Shown one piece after another: positions 8,205 through 15,879 of a stretch of DNA of 64,000 nt; position 1 is the first letter of the stretch; the number at the start of each line of letters is the position of its first letter. The DNA lies in NCBI RefSeq assembly GCF_021603645.1, contig NZ_BQHJ01000013.1, forward strand, positions 1 to 64,000, read 5' to 3'. The stretch is from Pseudomonas pseudonitroreducens. GTDB taxonomy: Bacteria; Pseudomonadota; Gammaproteobacteria; Pseudomonadales; Pseudomonadaceae. The notes under the pieces were generated by a model. The model did not search any database and had not been told where the DNA came from. It was given only the letters and a program-made list of their open reading frames with translations. The position numbers and the translations under genes are program-made.

Positions 8205-10112
8205 CTACATTCCACGCGGATTGTTCATATCAGGTTTGCCCTTGACCGAGGGATAAGCCACCTTGCATCCGGAAGACCTGTATCCCGTGCAGCCCCAGAA
8301 ATCGTATTGCCCAGGTTTCTGCTTGTGGACGAGTGGTTCCCCGCATTTGCCGCACTTGTACTCGCTGCTGGTAGGCCGTGAATCCGGTGCGGTAGCGCTT
8401 CGTTGCATGGTGGCGGACGGTTGCGTCTGCAGCTTCTGGAGTTCCGCCCCGAGGTGCTCATAGAACCGGGCCACGACGGAGCTGTACGTCTCTTGGCCCT
8501 GGGCGATCTTGTCCAGGTCCTTCTCCATGCTGCTGGTGAACTCCAGCTGCAGGAAGGTGAAGTTGCCTTCCAGCTTGGCGATAGTTTTCTCCCCCAGCGG
8601 ACCTGGGACCAACTTGCGCTTTTCCTCGACGACCAGGCCCTTGCCAGTGATGTTCTTGACGATTGCGGCGAAGGTACTTGGGCGGCCAATCCCCAATCGC
8701 TCCAACTCCTTGACAAGGCTGGCCTTGGTGAAGCGCGGCGGCGCCTTCGTCTTCTGGCTGAGCACTTCGCCCTGGTGAACCGGGAGGATCTGCCTTGGCT
8801 GCAGTTTCGGGACCGGATTCTTCGCAGGCTCGGCCCTGTCTTCTTCAGCGTCATCGCCCTTGAGCAGCTTCTTCCAGCCGAGGTAGGAAATGGTGCTACC
8901 AGTTGCGGCGAATCGCAGTGGGCGACTATCCGGCCCCTTGGCCAAGAGCTTTACGGTGCGCACGTCGTAGATTGCGTCCGTAAGCTGACTGGCCAGCGCG
9001 CGAATTCGGATGATTTTGTAGAGCGACTGCTCATCGGGCGTCTCGCCCGCTGTCTCGTCAGCCCAACTGGTCGGCGCGATGGCTGGGTGGCCTTGCTGGG
9101 CCGCATCGCCGGCTTGGAATACCCGGCGCTCCTCGACTGCCTCCAGCCCCATCTGGCGTGCAACAGCCTTCAGATGCGCCATCGCATCGTCATCCAGGTT
9201 GGGGTTATCAGTACGGTGATAGCTGATGACGCCCTGCTCGTAGAGCTTTTGGGCAATCATCATGGTCTTGTCCGGATCCCACCCCAAGGCCACGCTGGCT
9301 GCCTGCTGCATCGTCGATGAGATGAAGGGCGCGGGTGGCCCGCGGCGTTTCTTGCTGTCGGTACAGGACTCGACGATTACGGCGCGCGTCCCAGCGACCT
9401 GGCTGGCCAGTGTGCCGTCCTGGACGTAAGGGTGCTCCTCAGTCGCAAAGTCAGGAACGGTCACCCACTCTGCCTTCCACTTCTGCTCCGTTGCCTCATC
9501 CAGAAAGGTCAGGTCCACGCCGAAGTGGTGAACGACCTTGAAGTTGCGAATCTCGCGTTCACGCAGGAGCACGATGTAGACGGCGACAGATTGAACGCGT
9601 CCTGCAGACGTGGGTTCACCGAGAGTGCGTCGAAGCTCCTGCGTTACGAGGTAGCCCACCAGACGGTCCAGAACGCGCCGGCATTCCTGGGACGCTACCA
9701 GGGGAAGATCGATCTTTCGCGGGCTCGCCAGGGCCTCTCGTACGGCGGACTGGGTGATCTGGTTGAAGGTGATGCGCTGATAGTCACGAATCCCCAGCGT
9801 TTGCTGGATGTGCCAGGCGATGGACTCACCCTCACGATCCGGGTCAGTGGCGATGTAGATTTCAGTGGCTCTCTTCAGAGCATCGCGCATGCTTTTCACG
9901 TTGCGCTGGCTCTTGGGCAGCACCTCGTACACGGGGCGCAGGTTCTTGAGCACGCCGGTGGTGATCATGGTGCTGTCCTGGCCCTTCTCCGGCAGGTCGC
10001 GGATGTGGCCGCCGCTGGCGACTACCATCCAGTCCTCGCCAGGGCGCAGCTTCTTCATCATGGGACCGAGCTTCTTCAGCTTGCCCGGTGCCTCGATGAT
10101 CATGAGTTTCAT
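8205..10112 (-). CDS. Type IA DNA topoisomerase (TopA-like) of the integrative element
   Basis: This 635-residue protein has a TOPRIM domain (IEAPGKLKKL at 6-15, acidic triad DPDRE at 90-94), the SAGRVQS motif (169-175) and the catalytic Tyr298 in GVISYHRTDN. The C-terminus carries one four-cysteine zinc motif (YKCGKCGEP... then GCTGY...GC). Motif wording is closer to bacterial topoisomerase I than to E. coli TopB, although the equivalent gene in PAPI-1-class elements is often called topB. It would relax negative supercoils or unlink DNA during element replication or transfer. It is about 230 residues shorter than chromosomal TopA, lacking most zinc-ribbon repeats. Confidence 0.92.
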   Translation of the reverse strand: MKLMIIEAPGKLKKLGPMMKKLRPGEDWMVVASGGHIRDLPEKGQDSTMITTGVLKNLRPVYEVLPKSQRNVKSMRDALKRATEIYIATDPDREGESIAWHIQQTLGIRDYQRITFNQITQSAVREALASPRKIDLPLVASQECRRVLDRLVGYLVTQELRRTLGEPTSAGRVQSVAVYIVLLREREIRNFKVVHHFGVDLTFLDEATEQKWKAEWVTVPDFATEEHPYVQDGTLASQVAGTRAVIVESCTDSKKRRGPPAPFISSTMQQAASVALGWDPDKTMMIAQKLYEQGVISYHRTDNPNLDDDAMAHLKAVARQMGLEAVEERRVFQAGDAAQQGHPAIAPTSWADETAGETPDEQSLYKIIRIRALASQLTDAIYDVRTVKLLAKGPDSRPLRFAATGSTISYLGWKKLLKGDDAEEDRAEPAKNPVPKLQPRQILPVHQGEVLSQKTKAPPRFTKASLVKELERLGIGRPSTFAAIVKNITGKGLVVEEKRKLVPGPLGEKTIAKLEGNFTFLQLEFTSSMEKDLDKIAQGQETYSSVVARFYEHLGAELQKLQTQPSATMQRSATAPDSRPTSSEYKCGKCGEPLVHKQKPGQYDFWGCTGYRSSGCKVAYPSVKGKPDMNNPRGM

Positions 10113-10133
10113 GGGGTGCCCCTATCCGTTGAT

Positions 10134-10161
10134 CCAGGCCGCACTGTTGCTGCCGGCCTGG
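10134..10161. other. Inverted repeat between topoisomerase and CrpP-like gene
   Basis: Eight-base arms (CCAGGCCG / CGGCCTGG) flank a 12-base loop in the 111-bp gap between the two genes. No T-run follows on either strand, so it is not a clear intrinsic terminator. It could be an mRNA processing stem or a binding site. Confidence 0.4.
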
Positions 10162-10223
10162 TCTGGTTCAACGCGAAATGGGCATTAGAGGCGGGATGAA
10201 TTCGGCGGGAGGGTCGTTGTGGA

Positions 10224-10421
10224 CTAGAGGTCCAGCGTCAGCTGCTGGGCCTGCCGGTACCCTTTCAGCCAGCTGGCCAACATGGCGGGGTGCTTGTAGG
10301 GGCAGGCATGCACGGGAAGCCCTTTCTGCGCAGCTTCTGCACCAGCGGCTGCAATGGTCAGGTGAGGATTGTTGAAGTGCCTCCTGTCGACCTTTTGCTC
10401 TGGTGTGGACTGACCTGACAC
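10224..10421 (-). CDS. Rmf/CrpP-fold small protein
   Basis: A 65-residue protein starting at GTG (10421) with a GGGAGG site 6 bases upstream. The pattern G..A...G.....CPY........WLKGYRQAQQ (CPY at 40-42, WLKGY at 51-55) matches ribosome modulation factor and especially CrpP, a 65-residue protein encoded on pUM505, a plasmid related to this element class. CrpP was first reported to modify ciprofloxacin, a claim later disputed. A ribosome-binding or hibernation role is equally plausible. No function can be assigned from sequence alone, but the family match is good. Confidence 0.75.
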   Translation of the reverse strand: MSGQSTPEQKVDRRHFNNPHLTIAAAGAEAAQKGLPVHACPYKHPAMLASWLKGYRQAQQLTLDL

Positions 10422-10464
10422 AGTGGACCTCCCGCGAATGAGGTTGGCGCTGTAGGGCTCTTTA

Positions 10465-11073
10465 CTAGTTGGAAGCCTTGTTGACTGTCACGACGAGATG
10501 ATAGCGGCAGTTGACCGCTTGGATATCCTGCTTGTCCTCCCGGGCCCACCTTAAATCGCAGCCGAAGTCGATGCTCTGCTCATTGCCGAGGAGTGCCTGC
10601 TTGGGCTGTGTGGACTCCACGTCGAGCAGGCTGGTCTGCGGAGCTCCGGTTGCGGTCACACCGGCTGCCGGGTTTACAAAACCCAAGACTTCGACGCCAT
10701 GTAGCCGGTAACTGAGTTGAACGCGGTCCTCAGACATGACGACAGGGGTGATGTTCAGGTCGTAGCCGTGGACGTAAGTGGCTGGAGTTAGGCGCAGCTG
10801 CTCGCCATCGGGCGTCACCTTCGACACATAGGAGCTTGTGACCTGAGCCTGCGCTTCTAGGGGGTGGCCATCCTCGACGTTGTCGGCGAATGACATAACC
10901 AGGTAGTGGTCCCGGTAGAGAGCTCCCGATACCGAGAGCATGTATTTCAGAGCCTTCGTGCTCTTTGCAGCCGTAGCATTAGTGTCTGCTTTGTCCGACT
11001 TCTCCGAGGCCCAACAGGGCGAGTGAGCAAGGAGGATGAGTGCAAAGCAGATGGCGGTCTGGAGCTGTTTCAT
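10465..11073 (-). CDS. Exported protein of unknown function, element-borne
   Basis: This 202-residue protein has a clear Sec signal peptide (hydrophobic core ICFALILLAHSPCW, probable cleavage after CWA at about residue 22). The mature part has alternating beta-type segments and two cysteines near the C-terminus (about C172 and C189) that could form a disulfide in the periplasm. I do not recognise a named family. Lying in the replication/pilus half of the element, it may be a periplasmic pilus or entry-exclusion factor, but this is speculation. Its 5' side is a 490-bp non-coding gap containing degenerate 57-bp repeats. Confidence 0.65.
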   Translation of the reverse strand: MKQLQTAICFALILLAHSPCWASEKSDKADTNATAAKSTKALKYMLSVSGALYRDHYLVMSFADNVEDGHPLEAQAQVTSSYVSKVTPDGEQLRLTPATYVHGYDLNITPVVMSEDRVQLSYRLHGVEVLGFVNPAAGVTATGAPQTSLLDVESTQPKQALLGNEQSIDFGCDLRWAREDKQDIQAVNCRYHLVVTVNKASN

Positions 11074-11563
11074 GGTGTATCACCGAGTTATGAGGGGCGA
11101 CGTGCGATGCCTCGCATCCAGCGGTTTCACGATGAGGCGCGTTGATGCTGGGCATGGCTCGGCAAAGCTCTTTCAGATGCAAGACTCGGCCTGTCCAGGG
11201 CAGAAAACACCCGGAAATGCGCATTGTGAGGAAGTGGATTTCCCCACTCCGCAGGATCGTTCCACAAGAGACCTGGGCAGGCGCTGCGTGCAGCGCCCCC
11301 TTTCGGCCCAGCTGTTTCGGGCTGAAGCACCGAGGCTGCCATTGGCACCAACACTGCCACTGTGCTCCTGGTTGAGTGGTTCCAGTGGAGCCAGTTGTTC
11401 AACCGCCCGCCATGAGATCAAGGCTTGGCTGAGTGTTGCGGGCCGCAACACCACCACGTCAAGCAAGGGCGAAGTGTTACGGGAAACAGTTGTGGAGTGG
11501 ATATGAGGTGAAACGCCACGACTCAGCTGCTCTTGGCGAGGGAGCTACACGAAGGGACGCGAT
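11074..11563. other. 490-bp intergenic region with degenerate palindromic repeats
   Basis: No convincing gene was seen on either strand. The right part (11313-11451) holds diverged copies of the palindromic repeat that forms the tandem array at 14.1-14.6 kb. The left part near 11080-11130 probably holds the promoter of the exported protein gene, but no clear promoter boxes were identified. Confidence 0.6.
11313..11451. repeat. Diverged palindromic repeats related to the 58-bp array
   Basis: Three repeat units begin at 11313 (TGTTTCGG...), 11376 (GTGGTTCC...) and 11433. The last is a perfect 19-bp palindrome, GTGTTGCGG-G-CCGCAACAC, identical in arms to the array unit at 14500. Spacings are 63 and 57 bp. 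The segments between them keep traces of the array spacer (for example TTGGCACC...CTCCTGGTTGAGTGG). The first two units have lost arm complementarity. Confidence 0.65.
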
Positions 11564-11752
11564 TTAGCGTGGGTCAGCCTGAGAGGGAATCTGACGCAGT
11601 TGGCCCAGGAACTCGGTGTTCGAGAGCTTACCGTCTACACGGTCCTGAAGTATGGGGAGGAGTAGCGCCTGCTGTTCTTTGCTCAGCTTGCGGTAGAGCT
11701 CGACGAGCTCGAGCTCCGAGGGGGTGATGGGCTTGTTCAACAATTGGGCCAT
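11564..11752 (-). CDS. Small acidic/helical protein, unknown
   Basis: A 62-residue frame (MAQLLNKPITPSELELVELYRK...) predicted to be almost entirely helical. The frame extends much further upstream, but the coding character begins at this ATG; upstream residues are Arg/Pro/Ser-rich and look like non-coding translation. No good ribosome site precedes it, so the gene call is uncertain. It lies between the degenerate repeats and ssb and shares their leftward direction. Confidence 0.45.
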   Translation of the reverse strand: MAQLLNKPITPSELELVELYRKLSKEQQALLLPILQDRVDGKLSNTEFLGQLRQIPSQADPR

Positions 11753-11945
11753 GGCGGTTGCTGCAAAAGATTGGACTGAAGACAGGAATGACGGAGCAAA
11801 GTTCTTGCCACCTGCAGCTTCGCGAAGGGCGGCCTCACAAAATGGCTCGCCAGAAGAGGGCTGATTGGGTGGTGCAGAAGCCTCGCGATGGGACGTCCTT
11901 GTCCCCGGAAGCCTCGCGAAGGGGCGCGCTGAATTAAGGAGGGGG

Positions 11946-12431
11946 TTACAGGGGAATGTCGTCGTCAAATCCGTCGTAGTCGCGCATGTCCTGGGTAGGG
12001 TGCTGCGGCGCCGGCGGCTGACGATCAGTCTGAGGATTCTGCTGTTGCTGTTGGCCGGCCCCGGAGGCCAGGAGCGATACCTGGGCAACCCGATGGGGGA
12101 GGATCGCAACTCGGCTCGCCTCGACCTTCAGTGCCTGGACCTCCTCGCCAGTCTGTTTGTCCTTCCAGCTGTCCATGATGGCGCGTCCCTGGACCATGAC
12201 CCGCATGCCTTTCTGGAACACAGAGGCGAAGCGCTCGGCATCCTGGTGCCACCACTCGACGTTGCACCAGAACCCTCCACGGTCCTTATAGCCACCTTGG
12301 CCGTCCGGGATCGAGTTGTCGAACATGATGTTGAGACGCAGAAGTTGCCGCGGGCCATTGTTGCCGTTGGGGAAGCTCTTGTACTCGGGCAGGGAGCCGA
12401 TGTTGCCTTCCCATACTACGGGTGTACTCAT
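11946..12431 (-). CDS. ssb: Single-stranded DNA-binding protein
   Basis: A 161-residue SSB with an N-terminal OB-fold (residues 1 to about 110, including WWHQDAERFASVFQKGMRV), a Gln/Pro-rich linker and the acidic tail DGFDDDIPL, a version of the DDDIPF tip that recruits replication and repair proteins. It would coat single-stranded DNA during element replication or transfer, or on entry in the recipient. It is divergent from chromosomal SSB, as usual for SSBs of this element class. The DUF3158 gene lies 13 bases upstream in the same direction. Confidence 0.93.
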   Translation of the reverse strand: MSTPVVWEGNIGSLPEYKSFPNGNNGPRQLLRLNIMFDNSIPDGQGGYKDRGGFWCNVEWWHQDAERFASVFQKGMRVMVQGRAIMDSWKDKQTGEEVQALKVEASRVAILPHRVAQVSLLASGAGQQQQQNPQTDRQPPAPQHPTQDMRDYDGFDDDIPL

Positions 12432-12444
12432 GGTGGATCTCCGG

Positions 12445-12984
12445 TCAGTTGTGTTGCGATGGGTTCGTGTTCTGCTGCAGGCGAACCAGGTACTCGGCCT
12501 CGGCCTGGCCCATCTTCTCCGCGCACTCGGCGGCCTGTTTGGCGATGGAGTGGATGAGGCTCATCTGCATGTTGAGGATGATTCGTTGCTGCTCGAGCGC
12601 GAGCAGGTCCTGCAGCAGGTGGGATGGAGTCTTGGGCTGCCGCAGCATTTCCGCCCAGATGCCCACCCCCATCTTTCGGGACTGGATGTGCTGCCAGCGA
12701 AGGAAGGTGGTGCCGGCCTGGGTGTTCTGCTCTATCAGGCGGACGGGCAGCAAGCTGAAAGGATGACGGCGGACCTGGGCCAGCACTTCCTGGGCGAGCT
12801 CCTTCAGACCGACCTCCAGCGCCTGGCATTGCTCAGCTAACTGGGTCATCTCCCCCTTACCTTTAAAGGGTCTTAAAAGGCCTTTTAGTGAGGCACTCTG
12901 TTGCAGCCCCTGATAGGCAGTCTGTTGCAGTGGTCGGAAGAGAGTCTGTTGCAGCTCATGCTCCGGACGGCTGTGCGGCAGCAT
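12445..12984 (-). CDS. DUF3158 family element protein
   Basis: This 179-residue, mostly helical protein has the segment LQQSASLKGLLRPFKGKGEM (about 27-46) that I associate with the DUF3158 family found next to ssb in PFGI-1/SPI-7-type elements. The biochemical role is unknown. The start at 12984 is kept because the conserved segment would be lost with the next Met. It begins 5 bases after the PFL_4669 stop, with a GAGGA ribosome site inside that gene's end, implying co-translation. Confidence 0.75.
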   Translation of the reverse strand: MLPHSRPEHELQQTLFRPLQQTAYQGLQQSASLKGLLRPFKGKGEMTQLAEQCQALEVGLKELAQEVLAQVRRHPFSLLPVRLIEQNTQAGTTFLRWQHIQSRKMGVGIWAEMLRQPKTPSHLLQDLLALEQQRIILNMQMSLIHSIAKQAAECAEKMGQAEAEYLVRLQQNTNPSQHN

Positions 12985-12989
12985 GGTGA

Positions 12990-13721
12990 TCAGTCCTCGC
13001 CGAGATCTTCGTGGTCATCGGAGAAGGGCTCGCGTGGTTGTGGTTGACCGCGAGTGATCGGTGGGGCGAAGGAAGAACGTCGGGTGCCCTCCAGGATGTC
13101 CTGGGGAATCTCGCCATGACGCTCGTACATTTTCCGCGCCTGCTCGGCCTTGGCGTTGTTGGCGGCAAAGTCGTCGCGGCATGCACCGGAAAAGCGATAG
13201 AGCTGGGCCAGGCCGAAGAGGCTACGAAGAACGCGGGCGCCTTCGTCGATCCACAGCTCCATGTCGCGCCGGCCGATGAGACCAACGTGCTGAGCCAGGA
13301 GGATGCGTCGAACGATCTCGTCGTAGGAGGTCAGCAGGTAGACCGCCTTGAAGCCCAATGGGTTGGAGATGAAGAGAGGCAGCTTGACGGGCTGGATCGA
13401 GAGGTTATTGCCGATGGTGATCATCGAAGGCAACTGGGCCATGACATCGTCCAGGCGCTTGTCGATGACCTTCAAGGCTTCGTCCGACTCGTTGATCTTC
13501 TCCTCGAGCCGGATCATCCACCAGTCGGAGTAGGGATCGTCCTGAGAGGCACCACGCGACATCTGATTCATCTTCGAGCAGAAGCCTGCCAGTCCGAGGA
13601 TGCTGGGCTTGCCTTCAGTCTGAGGGCGGCCCATCCAGATTCGCGCTGCGTGGTGCGTGTGGAGGGTGAGCTCAACAGCACTCCGCAAGGAGCCAATGTT
13701 GAGCTGGTAGTTGTCAGCCAT
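12990..13721 (-). CDS. PFL_4669 family integrating conjugative element protein
   Basis: The 243-residue product (starting MADNYQLNIGSLRSAVELTL) matches my memory of the PFL_4669 / TIGR03761 family, which is restricted to PFGI-1-class elements and whose function is unknown. Recognisable parts are LHTHHAARIWMGR near the start and LIGRRDMELWIDEGARVLRS in the middle. The ATG at 13721 is chosen over 13760 because AAGGA precedes it and the extra residues are not family-like. The charged C-terminus (SDDHEDLGED) may be flexible. Confidence 0.8.
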   Translation of the reverse strand: MADNYQLNIGSLRSAVELTLHTHHAARIWMGRPQTEGKPSILGLAGFCSKMNQMSRGASQDDPYSDWWMIRLEEKINESDEALKVIDKRLDDVMAQLPSMITIGNNLSIQPVKLPLFISNPLGFKAVYLLTSYDEIVRRILLAQHVGLIGRRDMELWIDEGARVLRSLFGLAQLYRFSGACRDDFAANNAKAEQARKMYERHGEIPQDILEGTRRSSFAPPITRGQPQPREPFSDDHEDLGED

Positions 13722-13832
13722 GGGCACGGTTTCCTTATTAAGGTTGAGGAACGTGCCCATGCTGCTAATCAGCGGGAGCTGCCGCAGCAGGAAATGCTCA
13801 GTCCGCCAAACTCGATTTTGTTGTTGCCATTA

Positions 13833-13988
13833 CTACCCCTGCCAAAACGTCCCTAATGGCGCCCAGATCCAAGCCAGCAACACACCGCCGGCGAGTAGAA
13901 CAAGCCATGTTTTCCAACTGCGAAGGTAAGGCCAGAGTGCGAGCAGCGCGAATAGTGCCAGGTCGATGAGAAGTTGCCTTTGTTGCAT
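13833..13988 (-). CDS. Small membrane protein, 51 residues
   Basis: A good ribosome site (GGAG, 6 bases before ATG at 13988) opens a 51-residue frame that is nearly all hydrophobic: two segments, LLIDLALFALLALWPYL and WLVLLAGGVLLAWIW, separated by the basic turn RSWKT. This is a plausible two-helix inner-membrane peptide, perhaps a regulator or anchor in the element. No family is recognised. It lies just after the 58-bp array in the direction of transcription. Confidence 0.55.
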   Translation of the reverse strand: MQQRQLLIDLALFALLALWPYLRSWKTWLVLLAGGVLLAWIWAPLGTFWQG

Positions 13989-14580
13989 GGGAAGCTCCGG
14001 TTGATTGATAGAGCTTCCAGTGTTCAAGGTGGGCAGCGCTGGTGGTGGCTTTTTACAACCACATTCCGACCGAAAAACGGAGCTGTTTCGACTCATCTCT
14101 ATGTGGCTCCGTCCAGGTCGACCTCGGCGCCAAGGTCCAGTTCCTGCCTGAGTGTTTCGGCCCGAAACACCCAACTCGCTGTCGGCGCCGGCGGTCAGGT
14201 CCTGGTCCCGTGTTGCCAGTGGCAACACCTAGCTCGCCGTCGGCACCGAGGACCTGGTCCTGGTCGAGTGGTGTGGGCCGCAACACCCAACTCGCCCACG
14301 GCGCCGATGGCCGGGTCCTGACCGAGTGATGCGGGCCGCATCACCCAGTTCGCCGTTGGCGCCGAGGACCTGGTCCTGGTCGAGTGGTGTGGGCCACACC
14401 ACCCAACTCGCCCACGGCGCCGATGGCCGGGTCCTGACCGAGTGATGCGGGCCGCATCACCCAGTTCGCCGTTGGCGCCGAGGACCTGGCCCTGGCCGAG
14501 TGTTGCGGCCCGCAACACCCAGTATGCCGTCGGCGCCGACGATCATGTCTTGGTCGGGTGGCGATCATGACACTGGCTGA
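13989..14580. other. 592-bp intergenic region carrying the 58-bp palindromic array
   Basis: This gap between the replication protein gene and the small membrane protein gene has no credible gene. Bases 14152-14560 are the tandem array. Before it, 13989-14151 contains one degenerate repeat start (TGTTTCG at 14084). A large non-coding block beside a replication gene is the expected place for an origin. Confidence 0.75.
14152..14560. repeat. Seven tandem 58-bp repeats with covarying 19-bp palindromes (candidate origin iterons)
   Basis: Palindromes start at 14152, 14210, 14268, 14326, 14384, 14442 and 14500, an exact 58-bp period. Each is GTG + 6 bases + 1 central base + complement. Left arms differ: GTGTTTCGG, GTGTTGCCA, GTGGTGTGG, GTGATGCGG, GTGGTGTGG, GTGATGCGG, GTGTTGCGG; right arms match in all but unit 3. 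Between palindromes there is a conserved spacer with a GGCGCC-like core and GGTCCTGGTCGA. Units 3-4 and 5-6 form a 116-bp duplication. As I recall, the related element pKLC102 has 57-bp repeats at its origin, so an oriV role is likely by analogy. Confidence 0.85.
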
Positions 14581-15879
14581 TCAATCCGTCGGTGATCCCC
14601 CCTGCCTCGGTTTCAGTTGTTGCCAGATCGTGCTTAGGGCCGATTTGGCCGTCTGCATCCCAGCCTGAGATGGTGGGGACTGAGGGCGGGTAACTGGCGG
14701 CGTAGGGGGGGCTGGTTGCGCTTGAGCGACCTTGGGTTGAAGTTGCGGGCTAGGCTGCCAGTCAGCGTTGAAGTCTCCGCGAATAGCACGCGTTGCAAGC
14801 GATGACAGGTAAGCCATGGGCTTGCTGACTTCGCCCTCGATGCAGCGATGTGCCCACTGACCCATCACGGGTTCCCTAAGGTCATCCGGGACCGTTTGCA
14901 TGATCGATCGGGCCCTGCTCCGGTTCTCTGCGCTGAGCATTTCCAAGGCAATCAGCCAGTTCGCCGCGGCATTCCTTGGATTACCCGCGGGAAGTACAGA
15001 GCTTTTACAAACATCTTTGTGTGTATCTGTATACGTACTATATGAGTTCGGATTCCGAACTGAGGGTGTACTCGGTGAATTTCCACTGAGTTCGGATTCC
15101 GAACTGAGGGGTAGAGCGCCTTGTTTCGCAGGGTTCGCACTGAGTTCGGCATCCGAACTCAGTGACGCCTCGCTGATTTCGTACTGAGTTCGGATTCCGA
15201 ACTCAGGGGCTGGAAAAGCGTGCAGCTTGCTCTCGACTGCCCAGGCCTGACCATTCAGACGCTCAGCAATCGTATCGACGTGCGTCGGAAGGCGGCGTCC
15301 TACGTCCGGGTCACCGGTAAACTCGCGCCAGGAAATCTCCGCCACTTCCTTGATGGCCTTGTTTTGATGCTCCATAGATTGGAGCAGCAGCTGCATGTAG
15401 TCCTTGTCGAACTCGATGGCTTCAGCTGGGGTTACAGGTTCATCATGTAGGAGGTAAACGTTGCCCTGCACCTGGCCGCTTACCTCATTGCGTACTCTGC
15501 GTCCAAGGCTCAGCCAGCGTGTGAGCCGGAGCACGGTCAATGCTTTCGATACTGTTTCCCTGGAAGCGTGTTTCCCGGGGTTCATCCCCAGATAGGGGCG
15601 GAGCTGGTCGTAAGTCGGGAATGCGGTAACGCCGTCTTCATTGACGAGCAAGCGGAAGACCTGCCAGCAGTTTCTTTCGAGTGGCGTCAGGCGGTTGTCG
15701 AGCAGCAATTTTCGTGGAACCGTCTCATGGGGGTTCCCGCTAAAGATGATCCCTGCGTACTGCGAAGGGGGGGCGGACTGGGTAGCGGTCTCCTGTGCTC
15801 TCTTCTTTTGCAAATGGGCCTCGAGGTGTCCCGAGGCCGAATCTAGGAGCGTTGAAATGGGGAACCGGGCGAGCTTCAT
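14581..15879 (-). CDS. STY4528-type replication/HTH protein of the element
   Basis: This 432-residue protein has an N-terminal region (about 60-170) that reads like a winged-helix replication initiator domain: PLERNCWQVFRLLVNEDGVT, FPTYDQLRPYLG and SRETVSKALTVLRLTRWLSL, with a recognition-helix pattern. I match it to the STY4528 replication-protein family of SPI-7/PFGI-1 elements. The middle (about 220-285) is low-complexity and encodes four copies of a DNA palindrome in different frames. The start (ATG 15879) overlaps the DUF2857 stop by 4 bases. It is adjacent to the 58-bp array, suggesting it initiates replication there. Confidence 0.75.
   Translation of the reverse strand: MKLARFPISTLLDSASGHLEAHLQKKRAQETATQSAPPSQYAGIIFSGNPHETVPRKLLLDNRLTPLERNCWQVFRLLVNEDGVTAFPTYDQLRPYLGMNPGKHASRETVSKALTVLRLTRWLSLGRRVRNEVSGQVQGNVYLLHDEPVTPAEAIEFDKDYMQLLLQSMEHQNKAIKEVAEISWREFTGDPDVGRRLPTHVDTIAERLNGQAWAVESKLHAFPAPEFGIRTQYEISEASLSSDAELSANPAKQGALPLSSESELSGNSPSTPSVRNPNSYSTYTDTHKDVCKSSVLPAGNPRNAAANWLIALEMLSAENRSRARSIMQTVPDDLREPVMGQWAHRCIEGEVSKPMAYLSSLATRAIRGDFNADWQPSPQLQPKVAQAQPAPPTPPVTRPQSPPSQAGMQTAKSALSTIWQQLKPRQGGSPTD
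15045..15205. repeat. Four palindromes inside the replication gene
   Basis: The core AGTTCGG-N3-CCGAACT occurs at 15045-15061, 15089-15105, 15143-15159 and within 15185-15205. The centre is ATT except in copy 3, where it is CAT; copy 3 extends to 12-base arms (15138-15164). Centre-to-centre distances are 44, 54 and 44 bp. The copies are translated as VRNPNS, SSESELS, SSDAELS and EFGIRT, so all three reading frames are used. This indicates selection on DNA, probably an autoregulatory operator or origin site. Confidence 0.8.

Noticed and set aside
11127-11506. Several open frames in the 11.1-11.5 kb gap
   Set aside because: They overlap each other on both strands, lack ribosome sites and cross the degenerate repeats.
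14152-14560. Possible CRISPR array
   Set aside because: The repeat period is exact and the intervening sequences are themselves conserved between units; CRISPR spacers would be unique.
14053-14568. Open frames running through the 58-bp array
   Set aside because: The 58-bp period is not a multiple of three, so the repeated frames shift each unit and encode no consistent product; no ribosome sites were seen.
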